Shown here one piece after another: positions 8,170 through 16,434 of a DNA stretch of 64,000 nt. Position numbers and translations under genes: made by a program. Every line of letters starts with the position of its first letter. Positions within the stretch are counted from its first letter, which is position 1. The stretch is taken from NCBI GenBank assembly GCA_938008415.1, contig CALLKI010000019.1:59757-123756 (forward strand). Direction: 5' to 3'. Under the pieces are notes generated by a model, which saw only the letters and a program-made list of their open reading frames with translations, was not told the DNA's origin and searched no databases. The stretch comes from an uncultured Luteimonas sp. (lineage in GTDB: Bacteria; Pseudomonadota; Gammaproteobacteria; Xanthomonadales; Xanthomonadaceae).

Positions 8170-9146
8170 GCATGTTGCATCCGCTGCAGGGCGAGCCGGG
8201 TACAGGTGTCGATCGCCGCGAACAGGCTGGAGGGATCGGCCCGGCCGGTCCCGGCCAGGTCGAAGGCCGTGCCGTGGTCCACGGCCACTCGCGGGTAGGG
8301 CAGGCCCAGGGTCAGGTTGACGGCGTGCTCGAAGCCGCTGTGCTTGAGCACCGGCAGGCCCTGGTCGTGGTACATCGCCAGGATCGCGTCGAACCGGCGC
8401 AGTTTCGCCGGCAGGAACGCGGTGTCCGCCGGCAGCGGGCCCTCGAGCCGCATGCCCTGGCCGCGCAGCGCCTCCAGCACCGGGCCGATCACCTCGATCT
8501 CCTCGCGCCCGAGGTGGCCGTCCTCGCCGGCGTGCGGGTTCAGCCCCAGCACCGCGACCACGGGGTCGGTGATGCCGAAGTCGTCGCGCAGGGCCGCATG
8601 CACGATGCGCAGTGCGCGCGCGAGCCCGTCACGGGTGATCGCATCCGGCACCCCGCGCAGCGGCAGGTGGGTGGTGGCCAGCGCCACGCGCATGACGTCG
8701 TTGGCGAGCATCATCACCACGTCGCGGCCGGCCTGCGCGGCCAGCAGTTCGGTGGTGCCGGTGTAGGCGATGCCGCCGGCGTTGACGGTGGCCTTGTGCA
8801 CCGGCCCGGTGACGATGCCGTCGAACGTGCCGGCAAGGCAACCGGACGCGGCACGGGCCAGCGATTCGACCACCGCGCGCGCGTTGCGCGGGTCGGGCCG
8901 GCCGGGCTCGACGGCCGCCTCGAGCGGCACATCGCTGATGCGCAGGGTGCCGGGCGGGACGGCGGGGGCGTCGGGAGCGGCGAAGTCGAGGCCGAGGCCG
9001 ATGGCACGCGCGGCGCGGAGCAGGTTGCCGCGGTCGCCGAAGGCCACGAGGTCCGCGCCCCATTCCCGGTGCGCGGCGCGGACGCAGAGCTCCGGACCAA
9101 CGCCGGCCGGCTCGCCCGGGACCAGCGCCAGCCGCGGGCGGCGCAT
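8166..9146 (-). CDS. pdxA: 4-hydroxythreonine-4-phosphate dehydrogenase
   Basis: A 326-residue enzyme of pyridoxal phosphate synthesis that oxidises 4-phosphohydroxy-L-threonine. Recognisable blocks are LVPGEPAGVGPELCVRAA, GIVTGPVHKATVNAGG, ALATTHLPLRGVPDAI, LNPHAGEDGHLGREE and MYHDQGLPVLKHSGFEHAVN, with the metal-binding histidines of the last blocks present. In the segment corresponding to E. coli TGHTE the sequence reads TGTTE, so the first metal-ligand His is Thr. Length and all other motifs are normal. It lies 1 bp from surA. Confidence 0.95.
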   Translation of the reverse strand: MRRPRLALVPGEPAGVGPELCVRAAHREWGADLVAFGDRGNLLRAARAIGLGLDFAAPDAPAVPPGTLRISDVPLEAAVEPGRPDPRNARAVVESLARAASGCLAGTFDGIVTGPVHKATVNAGGIAYTGTTELLAAQAGRDVVMMLANDVMRVALATTHLPLRGVPDAITRDGLARALRIVHAALRDDFGITDPVVAVLGLNPHAGEDGHLGREEIEVIGPVLEALRGQGMRLEGPLPADTAFLPAKLRRFDAILAMYHDQGLPVLKHSGFEHAVNLTLGLPYPRVAVDHGTAFDLAGTGRADPSSLFAAIDTCTRLALQRMQHA

Positions 9147-9147
9147 G

Positions 9148-10440
9148 TCAGCCCCCGGTGCGGATTTCGACGAAGGCCTCGCCGCGCAGCTGGCGGAGGA
9201 AGCGGTCCCACTCGTCCTCCAGCTTGCGCATGCCGATCGCCTCCCGGACCCGGGCGCGACGGTTCTCGTCGTCGACGTCGACCTGGCGGGTGGCGAGCCG
9301 CTGCACGATGTGCCAGCCGGCCTGGGTGCGGAACGGGGCGGAAACCTCGCCGTCCTGCAGGCCCGCGACCTGGTTGCCGAATTCGGGGCCGAACTCGTCC
9401 AGGGTGAACCAGCCCAGGTCGCCGCCGCTGTCGCGGCTGACGGTGTCGTCGGAGGCTTCGCGGGCGACCTCGGCGAAGTCGGCGCCGCCGGCGATGCGCG
9501 CGCGCAGGGTGTCGATGCGGGCCCTGGCCTCGGCGTCGCCGTTCTGGCCCTTGCCGGGGCGGATCAGGATGTGGCGCGCGTGGAACTGGGTGACCTTGCC
9601 GGCGTCGGCCGAGCCGTCGCGCACCTCGACCAGCTTCAGCAGCTGGAAGCCGCTGGGGCCGCGCACCGGCCCGTAGACATCACCCGGCTTCATGTTGCGG
9701 ATGATGTTGGCGAACGCCGCCGGGATCTCGTCGAGGGTACGCCAGCCGAGGTCGCCGCCTTCCAGCGCGTTCGGGCTGTCGGAGTAGCGCACCGCGGCCG
9801 CGGCGAAGTCCATCTCGTTGCGGTCGATCAGGCCCTTGATGCCGTTGATCTTGGTCTGGCCGAGCTCGATCTGCTCCGGCGTGGCGCCTTCGGGCAGGGC
9901 GACGAGGATGTGCGCCAGCCGGTACTGGGTGTTGCCGCTCTGCGCCGCGAGCGCGGCGTCGACCTCGGCGTCGCTGACGCTGATGCGGGTCTGCGCGAAG
10001 CGCTGGCGCAGGCGCTGGATCAGCAGCTCCTCCCGGATCGAGGCGCGGAAGTCCTCGAACGACATGCCGTCGCGGGCGAGCTGCTGGCGCAGCTGCTCGG
10101 GCGAGAAGTTGTTCTGCTGGGCGATCGCGTTGATCGCCGCGTCGAGCTCCTGGTCGCTCACGCGCAGGCCGGTGCTGGCGGCGTAGGCGGTCTGGAGCTT
10201 GACCAGGATCAGGCGCTCGAGCACCTGGCGTTCAAGGATGTGGCGCGGCGGCAGCTGGTCCTCGCGGCCGGCGTACTGCGCGACGATGTTGGCGACCGCG
10301 CGGTCGAGCTCGCTGCGCAGGATGATGTCCTCGTCCACGACCGCCGCGATGCTCTCCAGCGGCTGCAACTGCTGCGCGTGGGCGGGGAGGACGCCCAGCG
10401 TCGCGAGGGCGAGGATCAGGCAGGCGATCAGGGTCTTCAT
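9148..10440 (-). CDS. surA: periplasmic chaperone and peptidyl-prolyl isomerase SurA
   Basis: A 430-residue periplasmic chaperone for outer-membrane proteins. The ATG at 10440 overlaps the lptD stop (ATGA) and starts a clear signal peptide ending LPAHAQQ; the much longer frame is an lptD shadow. Order: signal peptide, SurA N-terminal domain with IAAVVDEDIILRSELD, two parvulin domains (YRLAHILVALPEG and FHARHILIRPG), then the C-terminal helix returning to the core. Coupling to lptD fits its role, as LptD is among the barrels that depend most on SurA. Confidence 0.97.
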   Translation of the reverse strand: MKTLIACLILALATLGVLPAHAQQLQPLESIAAVVDEDIILRSELDRAVANIVAQYAGREDQLPPRHILERQVLERLILVKLQTAYAASTGLRVSDQELDAAINAIAQQNNFSPEQLRQQLARDGMSFEDFRASIREELLIQRLRQRFAQTRISVSDAEVDAALAAQSGNTQYRLAHILVALPEGATPEQIELGQTKINGIKGLIDRNEMDFAAAAVRYSDSPNALEGGDLGWRTLDEIPAAFANIIRNMKPGDVYGPVRGPSGFQLLKLVEVRDGSADAGKVTQFHARHILIRPGKGQNGDAEARARIDTLRARIAGGADFAEVAREASDDTVSRDSGGDLGWFTLDEFGPEFGNQVAGLQDGEVSAPFRTQAGWHIVQRLATRQVDVDDENRRARVREAIGMRKLEDEWDRFLRQLRGEAFVEIRTGG

Positions 10441-12902
10441 GGCACGGGGTCGAGGAGGGGGGCGTCGTCGTCGAGGCTGCTGCTGACCTCGGACGGGGGG
10501 ACAAGGTACAGGTCGTCCCGATAGTAGCCGAGGATAGCACGGCGCAGGCGCTCGGTCGTCCGCGGGCCGGCCGAGCCCAGGCCCTTGAGCTCGATCTCGA
10601 GCTGGATGGCGTCGTTCATGTCGCCGCTGCGGTTGCGCACGTAGCGGCGGGCCACCAGCCGGGCCGCCAGGCAGCAGCTTTCCCACTGGACGCCGAAGAT
10701 GCCCTCGAGCAGCTTGCTCTGGTCGAACGAATAGTAGTAGCGGCCGACCAGGCTCCAGGCATTGTTGATCGGGTACAGGAAGGACAGGTCGCCCTGCTCG
10801 AGCAGGTCGGCCTGGGTGACCGGGTTGCGGCGGTAGCGGTATGACAGGTTGACGATGCCCCTGTCGCCGACCAGGTAGCGGGTGCGGAAGCTGGCCAGGT
10901 CCTCGCGCCGGCTGGTCGGGTTCCACTGGTAGCTCATGCCGACCGTCCAGCGGTCGTTGATCGCGTAGTTCGCGTCCGTGATCCAGGCGGACCGGCCGGC
11001 CTCGACCGGCACTTCATTGCCGACCACGATCCGCGAATCGTCGAAGTAGTGGATCTGGCCGATGCTGGCCGAGAGCTTCTCGCGTCCGTCGGATTCGCGG
11101 ATCAGGCGCGTGGTCAGCGCCATGGTCAGCTGGTTGGCGTCGGACTGGCGGTCGGCGCCGGAATACCGGTTGTCGCGGAACAGCTGGCCCCAGCTGAACG
11201 TCAGCGGCCGCGTGTCGAACAGCGGCATGCCGTCCTGGTTGCGGTAGGGCACGTGCAGGTAGAACAGCCGTGGCTCGAGCGTGTGCAGGAACTTCTCGCC
11301 GCGGAAGACGGTGTCGCGGTCGAAGAACAGTCCGGCGTCGACCGAGGTGACCGGCATGCTGGTGGTCGGGGTTTCGTCGCGCAGCCGCGCGACCACGTCC
11401 GCGCGCGGGGTCGCGTTCGACGGCAACCCCAGTTCCTGCCTGGCGCGGGTGACCGCGATGCTGTCGGCCAGTTCGTCGTCGAGCTGGTAGCCCGCGTAGC
11501 GCCAGGCGAAGGTGGGCCTCACGAACCAGCTGGCGCCCTCGAACGGCAGGGTGACGTAGGGCTTGAGGAACAGGCGGCTGCCGCCGTGCCTGGTCTCCGA
11601 GGTATGCGCGAAGCGCACCGCCTCGGTGTCCGCGCCGGCCACCAGCCAGCGCGCGAACGGCTGCTCCCAGCGGAAGTAGGCCCGTGGCAGCCGGTTGTAG
11701 GCCAGGCTGGTCTCGCGCAGGGTGTAGTCGGACAGCATCCAGTAGTTGGCCGACAGCGCCGCGTTCCAGAACCGGCCGCGGCCGTACAGGCCGATGTTGC
11801 TCCCGATCGAGATGCTGGAGATGCCGTCCAGGCCGCTGCTGTCGTCCTCGATCCAGCGCGGGTCGCTGATCCAGTTCAGGTTCGCGCGGGCCTGCCAGGT
11901 GTGGTTGATGTTGTGCCGGCCGCTGAAATGGAAACGGCCGCGGTCGTCCCGGCGCCAATTGTCCTGCGGGATACCCTGGTCGATCTCGTCCTGCCGCCCG
12001 TAGCGGGTGAGGCGGTCGGAGGGCAGGACATCGACCCGCATCAGGCCGCGGCCGCGTTCGGTGAGGTAACGGAACTCGGTGCCGAACTGGACGCCGCGGC
12101 GCGACATCCAGCGTGGCTCCAGGGTCATGTCGTAGTTCGGCGCCAGGTTGAGGTAGATCGGCTGCGCCCAGTCGAAGCCATTGCGGCCGGAATAGCCGAT
12201 GTCGGGGTAGAGCAGGCCGGTGCGGCGGCGGTCGTCGATCGGGAATGCCAGCCACGGCACGTACAGCACCGGGACGCTGCCGATGTGGACGGTGGCGCTG
12301 CGCGCGGTGCCCATGCCGGTGTCGAGGTCCACGTCGATCCGGGATGCGCGCAGCTCCCACATGCGCTGGCTCGGCGGGCAGGTCGAGTAGGTCGAGCGCA
12401 TCATCCGCCCCTTCGGGCCGACCATGTCCACGCGCTCGGCACCGCCGTTGCCGCGGCGGCTGAGCAGCTGGTAGCGCACGTTGTCGATGCGGTGCGTCTC
12501 GGTGTCCTGGTTGCCCTCCAGGCGGTCGGCGACGATCCGCAGCGACGAGTCCTGGTAGCGGACATTGCCGGTCGCCACGTAGGTGCCTTCGTCCTGGTGG
12601 TACTCGAGGTTGTCGGTCCCCAGGAACTGGTCGCCGCGGCGCAGCCGGACGCTCCCCTGGACGACGATGTTCTCGCCGTCGATGCCGCTGACCTCGTCGC
12701 CGTCGATGTCGGTCGGCTGGTTCTCCCGGTCGGCGATGGAGCCGACCGGCGGCTGCGCGTCCTCGAATGCCGGCACGGCGTCCTCGACCGGACACATGGA
12801 CCAGTCGATCGGGCGGTCGTCGTCGGCCTGGGCTGACAGCGAGAGGGCGATGCAGAACGGCAGGGGCAGGAGGCGGAATACGGGTCGCACTCGGGCATCC
12901 AT
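10437..12902 (-). CDS. lptD: LPS-assembly outer membrane protein LptD
   Basis: About 821 residues from the ATG at 12902, or 831 from 12932; neither has a good Shine-Dalgarno. The 12902 start gives a compact signal peptide (MDARVRPVFRLLPLPFCIAL). The OstA-like periplasmic domain (GENIVVQGSVRLRRGDQFLG) is followed by a large beta-barrel. Cysteines in the classical arrangement are present: one near residue 37 (SMCPVED), one in STCPPSQRM and the adjacent pair in WESCCLAAR, allowing the interdomain disulfides needed for activity. With LptE it inserts LPS in the outer leaflet. It heads the surA-pdxA cluster. Confidence 0.96.
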   Translation of the reverse strand: MDARVRPVFRLLPLPFCIALSLSAQADDDRPIDWSMCPVEDAVPAFEDAQPPVGSIADRENQPTDIDGDEVSGIDGENIVVQGSVRLRRGDQFLGTDNLEYHQDEGTYVATGNVRYQDSSLRIVADRLEGNQDTETHRIDNVRYQLLSRRGNGGAERVDMVGPKGRMMRSTYSTCPPSQRMWELRASRIDVDLDTGMGTARSATVHIGSVPVLYVPWLAFPIDDRRRTGLLYPDIGYSGRNGFDWAQPIYLNLAPNYDMTLEPRWMSRRGVQFGTEFRYLTERGRGLMRVDVLPSDRLTRYGRQDEIDQGIPQDNWRRDDRGRFHFSGRHNINHTWQARANLNWISDPRWIEDDSSGLDGISSISIGSNIGLYGRGRFWNAALSANYWMLSDYTLRETSLAYNRLPRAYFRWEQPFARWLVAGADTEAVRFAHTSETRHGGSRLFLKPYVTLPFEGASWFVRPTFAWRYAGYQLDDELADSIAVTRARQELGLPSNATPRADVVARLRDETPTTSMPVTSVDAGLFFDRDTVFRGEKFLHTLEPRLFYLHVPYRNQDGMPLFDTRPLTFSWGQLFRDNRYSGADRQSDANQLTMALTTRLIRESDGREKLSASIGQIHYFDDSRIVVGNEVPVEAGRSAWITDANYAINDRWTVGMSYQWNPTSRREDLASFRTRYLVGDRGIVNLSYRYRRNPVTQADLLEQGDLSFLYPINNAWSLVGRYYYSFDQSKLLEGIFGVQWESCCLAARLVARRYVRNRSGDMNDAIQLEIELKGLGSAGPRTTERLRRAILGYYRDDLYLVPPSEVSSSLDDDAPLLDPVP

Positions 12903-13013
12903 ACCAGCGGAAAGGCGGTTAGCTTGCCGCATGGTGCCGGGAGCGGCAACGCGGCTGTTGGCGTACGGTTCATGACCGGCGGGAGCCCGCCGGGGCGTAC
13001 CGCGGGCGCGGGG

Positions 13014-13940
13014 TCAGGGGCGTGCGAAGAGGGCGCCGACGTGGGCCACGACCGATTCCCGCAGGGCCTGCAGGTCGTAGCCGCCTTCCAGTGCGGACAC
13101 GATGCGCCCGCCGGCGTGGCGGCGCGCCAGCGCCAGCAGTCCGGAGGTCAGCCAGGCGTAGTCCGCGGCTTCGAGCTCCAGCTGCGCCAGCGGGTCGCGG
13201 GCATGCGCGTCGAAGCCGGCGCAGACCAGCACCAGCTCCGGGGCGAAGGCGTCCATCTGCGGCAGCAGCCGTTGCGACCACGCCGCGCGGAACCCCGTGC
13301 TGCCGGTACCCGCCGGGAGCAGCACGTTGTGGATGTTGCCGCAGCCGCGCTCGTCCTCGAGGCCGGTCCACGGGTACAGGGACGACTGGTGGGCGCTGAA
13401 GTAGTGCACGCGCGGCTCGGCCTGGAAGATCTCCTGGACGCCGTTGCCGTGGTGGACGTCGAAATCCACGATCGCCACGCGCGACAGGCCGTGGCGGTCG
13501 AGCGCGTGCGCGGCGGCGACGGCGACGTTGTCGAGCAGGCAGAAGCCCATCGCCCGGTCGGAGGTGGCGTGGTGGCCCGGCGGCCGTACCGCGCAGAACG
13601 CCGCGTCGATCTCGCCGTTGAGCACCGCGTCGGTGGCGGCCACGGCCGCGCCCGCCGCGCGCAGGGCCGCTTCCGGCGAATCCGGCGACAGCACGGTGTC
13701 GGGATCGAGGTGGATGCTTTCCTCCGGCGCGTGCAGCACGCGCGCGACCAGTGACGGGGCGTGGACCCGGGCCAGCTGGCCGCGCGTGGCGCGCGGGGCC
13801 TCCAGCCATTCCGCGGACGGGAAGGCCTCGCGCAGCGCTGCGGTCACGGCCTGGAGCCGCCGCGGGCTCTCCGGATGGCCGGGGCCGGTGTCGTGGGCGA
13901 GGCAGGCGGGATGGGTGTAGATCGAGGTGCGCCGGTTCAT
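13014..13940 (-). CDS. histone deacetylase-like amidohydrolase
   Basis: A 308-residue zinc enzyme of the HDAC/AcuC/acetylpolyamine amidohydrolase superfamily. The front TSIYTHPACLAHDTGPGHPESPRR style block is typical. VRPPGHHATSDRAMGFC holds the catalytic His pair, IVDFDVHHGNGVQEIF the zinc-binding Asp and His, and ALEGGYDLQAL the C-terminal Gly-Gly-Tyr with the transition-state tyrosine. Bacteria lack histones, so likely substrates are acetylated polyamines, small amides or acetyl-lysine proteins. It stands between lptD and the adenosyltransferase pair. Confidence 0.92.
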   Translation of the reverse strand: MNRRTSIYTHPACLAHDTGPGHPESPRRLQAVTAALREAFPSAEWLEAPRATRGQLARVHAPSLVARVLHAPEESIHLDPDTVLSPDSPEAALRAAGAAVAATDAVLNGEIDAAFCAVRPPGHHATSDRAMGFCLLDNVAVAAAHALDRHGLSRVAIVDFDVHHGNGVQEIFQAEPRVHYFSAHQSSLYPWTGLEDERGCGNIHNVLLPAGTGSTGFRAAWSQRLLPQMDAFAPELVLVCAGFDAHARDPLAQLELEAADYAWLTSGLLALARRHAGGRIVSALEGGYDLQALRESVVAHVGALFARP

Positions 13941-13959
13941 GGCCCCGATCCTGCCCCGG

Positions 13960-14514
13960 TCAGCGTGAACGGCGCGAGTGGTTCCACAGGACCTCGCCGT
14001 GGCCCCCGGCCCGGGCGAGCACGCGGGCGAGGACGAACAGCAGGTCGGACAGGCGGTTGAGGTAGCGGACCACCTGCGGCCGGACCGGTTCCAGGCGCGC
14101 CAGCGCCACCGTCTCGCGCTCGGCCCTGCGCACCACGGTGCGGGCCACGTGGCAGCGTGCCGCGGCCTCGCCGCCGCCGGGCAGGATGAAGTCCTTCAGC
14201 GGCGGCAGGCCTTCGTTGTAGTGGTCGAGGTGCCGTTCCAGCCGCTCCACGTCCCCGTCGCCGATCGCGGCGTGGCCCGGGATGCACAGCTCGCCGCCAA
14301 GGTCGAACAGCTGGTGCTGGATCGATGTGAGCAGTTCGCGGACGTCGTCCGGCAGGTCGGTGGCCAGCAGCAGGCCGATGCAGGAGTTGGCCTCGTCCAC
14401 CGTGCCGTAGGCGGCGACCCGCGCCGAGTCCTTGGGCACCCGCGTGCCGTCGCCCAGCCCGGTGCTGCCGTCGTCGCCGGTCCGGGTGTAGATCTTCGAC
14501 AGGCGGTTGCCCAC
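13960..14514 (-). CDS. cob(I)alamin adenosyltransferase, PduO type
   Basis: The GTG at 14514 starts a 184-residue protein, normal for PduO-type ATRs. IYTRTGDDGSTGLGDGTRVPK is the ATP-binding N-terminus. FILPGGGEAAARCHVARTVVRRAE and YLNRLSDLLFVLAR are the conserved C-terminal helices. It makes adenosylcobalamin from cob(I)alamin and ATP. The frame runs back to 14571, but that part overlaps the upstream membrane protein and lacks family similarity. The GTG lies 7 bp after that gene's stop, so the two form an operon. Confidence 0.94.
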   Translation of the reverse strand: MGNRLSKIYTRTGDDGSTGLGDGTRVPKDSARVAAYGTVDEANSCIGLLLATDLPDDVRELLTSIQHQLFDLGGELCIPGHAAIGDGDVERLERHLDHYNEGLPPLKDFILPGGGEAAARCHVARTVVRRAERETVALARLEPVRPQVVRYLNRLSDLLFVLARVLARAGGHGEVLWNHSRRSR

Positions 14515-14521
14515 GGTGCGG

Positions 14522-15118
14522 TCAGACCGTCTGCGCCCGCAGCGCCGGCAGCCTGCTGCGCAGCAGCGCAAAGCCGCCGAACAGCACCGCCGAGTAGAAC
14601 AGCGTGCCGAGCAGGGTGTTCTTGAAGAACGGGATCGCGGCGACGTAGCACGGCAGCAGGCCGGTGCTGCAGGCCGGATAGCCCGGCACCACGAACGCCG
14701 TCACCCAGACCGCGAAGTTGCTGACGACGAAGAACAGCACCGAGCCGGCCAGCGAATAGCCGAGCACGCGGGTGCCGTTCACGCGGCCGCGCAGGCCGAA
14801 GGCCAGCCCGACCGTCAGCGCGGTGCACAGGTAGTTGGCCGCCAGGCTGGGCAGGTAGCCGGCGTCGGTGAAGTAGGCCAGGTAGGTGCCGCCACGCAGC
14901 GCGCCGAGCGCCAGATCCGACGCCAGCAGCGCCAGCAGCGGCACCAGGAAGGCCAGGTGCCGGCGCGCGAAGTACGCGCCACCGAACAGGGCCATCGCCT
15001 CGATCGGCGCGAAGTTCGGCGGCAGCGGCAGCAGCCGCGACAGCGCGGCCAGCGCGATCATCGCCGCGAGCACCAGCGGGCCGGGGGCGAACGGGGTGTC
15101 GGAAGCGGGTCGGGTCAT
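14522..15118 (-). CDS. DUF6580-like integral membrane protein, possible transporter component
   Basis: A 198-residue protein (ATG at 15118; 15127 also possible) with about five or six hydrophobic segments. NFAPIEAMALFGGAYF near residue 37 and SNFAVWVTAF near 130 are conserved-looking motifs of the family now annotated as putative transport proteins resembling ECF substrate-binding subunits. The adjacent adenosyltransferase, 7 bp downstream, suggests involvement with corrinoid or cobalt. No cobalamin riboswitch is seen in the 100 bp upstream. Function remains unproven. Confidence 0.75.
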   Translation of the reverse strand: MTRPASDTPFAPGPLVLAAMIALAALSRLLPLPPNFAPIEAMALFGGAYFARRHLAFLVPLLALLASDLALGALRGGTYLAYFTDAGYLPSLAANYLCTALTVGLAFGLRGRVNGTRVLGYSLAGSVLFFVVSNFAVWVTAFVVPGYPACSTGLLPCYVAAIPFFKNTLLGTLFYSAVLFGGFALLRSRLPALRAQTV

Positions 15119-15222
15119 GGCAGGCATCGCATCGGAATCCGGGAAACCGTTGGCATTCTACCTCCGGTCCCGCCGCCGGGGCGCGCCGGCGCCGTCCCGG
15201 GACGGGGCGGTATCATTCGCCG

Positions 15223-16434
15223 ATGGCCGGCGCGCATGACGTGATCATCGTGGGGGGCGGACTGGTGGGCGCGAGCCTGGCCATCGCCCTGGACCGTGCG
15301 GGGCTGGACACCGTGCTGGTCGAGGCCGCGCCCCCCGGCGCGATGCCGCCGGTGTTCGACCAGCGCAACCTGAGCTTCGCCGATGCCACCGTCAACGCGC
15401 TGACGGCGCTCGGGGTGATGCGCGAGCTGCGCGGCCCGCCGGGCCCGATCCGCCGGATCCATGTCAGCCGCGCCGGCGATTTCGGCAGCGTGGAACTGGA
15501 TGCGGCCGACTATGGCCGCGACTGCTTCGGCATGGTGGTGGTGGCCCGCGATTTCGGCGAGGCGCTGGAAGCGAGGCTGTCCTCGCTGACGCGCGTCACC
15601 CGGCTGCGCCCGGCGCGGGTCACCGGGCTGGAGGAGGTCGGAGGCGGCACCCGCGGCGTGCGCATCGCCGACGCTTCCGGCGAACGGGTGCTGCGCGCGC
15701 GCCTGGTGGTGGCCGCGGACGGCACCCGCAGCGGGGTGCGCGAGGCGCTGGGCATCGCCGCCGACGTGCACGATTACGGCCAGGCGCTGTTCGTCGCGCG
15801 CGTGCGCGCCCGGCGCGCGCCCGACGGCACCGCCTGGGAGCGCCTGCGCGACGACGGCCCCACCGCGCTGCTGCCGCGCGGCGACGGCCACTACGGCCTC
15901 GTGCATGCGGTGGCGGACGCCGATGCCGACGCGGTGGCCGCGCTTGACGACGCCGGTTTCCTCGCGCGCGTGCAGGATGCGTTCGGCTGGCGCGCGGGGC
16001 GATTCCTCGCGGTGGGCGAGCGCAGCCGCTATCCGGCGGTGCGCGTGGTCGCGCGCGCGACGGTGGCCGCGCGCGCGGTGCTGGTCGGCAACGCGGCGCA
16101 GACCCTGCATCCGGTTGGTGCCCAGGGCTTCAACCTCGGCCTGCGCGACGCGCTGACCCTGGCGGAGCTGGTGGCGCAGGCGGAGGACCCGGGCAGCGAC
16201 GCCGTGCTCGATGCGTACGCCGCGCGCCGCCGCGAGGACCGCGGGCGCACCCTGGACTTCTCCGACGGGCTGGCGCGGCTCACCGCCAATCCGGCGCCGT
16301 GGCTGCGTCCGCTGCGCAGCCTCGGCCTGCTCGCGCTCGACCAGGTGCCCGCGCTGCAGGCGCGGTTCGCCGGCGGCGCCATGGGCTACCGCGGCGACGT
16401 GCCGGCGCTGTGCCGGGGAGGAGGCGCGGCATGA
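15223..16434 (+). CDS. ubiH: 2-octaprenyl-6-methoxyphenol hydroxylase
   Basis: A 403-residue FAD monooxygenase of ubiquinone synthesis (C1 hydroxylation). The dinucleotide fold IIVGGGLVGASLAIALDRAG is at the N-terminus. VVAADGTRSGVREALGI carries the Asp-Gly motif. GNAAQTLHPVGAQGFNLGLRD is the FAD ribityl site and is of the UbiH type. The stop overlaps the next hydroxylase as ATGA, mirroring the adjacent ubiH-visC pair in E. coli. Confidence 0.94.
   Translation: MAGAHDVIIVGGGLVGASLAIALDRAGLDTVLVEAAPPGAMPPVFDQRNLSFADATVNALTALGVMRELRGPPGPIRRIHVSRAGDFGSVELDAADYGRDCFGMVVVARDFGEALEARLSSLTRVTRLRPARVTGLEEVGGGTRGVRIADASGERVLRARLVVAADGTRSGVREALGIAADVHDYGQALFVARVRARRAPDGTAWERLRDDGPTALLPRGDGHYGLVHAVADADADAVAALDDAGFLARVQDAFGWRAGRFLAVGERSRYPAVRVVARATVAARAVLVGNAAQTLHPVGAQGFNLGLRDALTLAELVAQAEDPGSDAVLDAYAARRREDRGRTLDFSDGLARLTANPAPWLRPLRSLGLLALDQVPALQARFAGGAMGYRGDVPALCRGGGAA

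Noticed and set aside
15119..15222. Cobalamin riboswitch upstream of the DUF6580-adenosyltransferase operon
   Set aside because: The 100-bp region lacks a B12-box-like sequence and is too short for the riboswitch.
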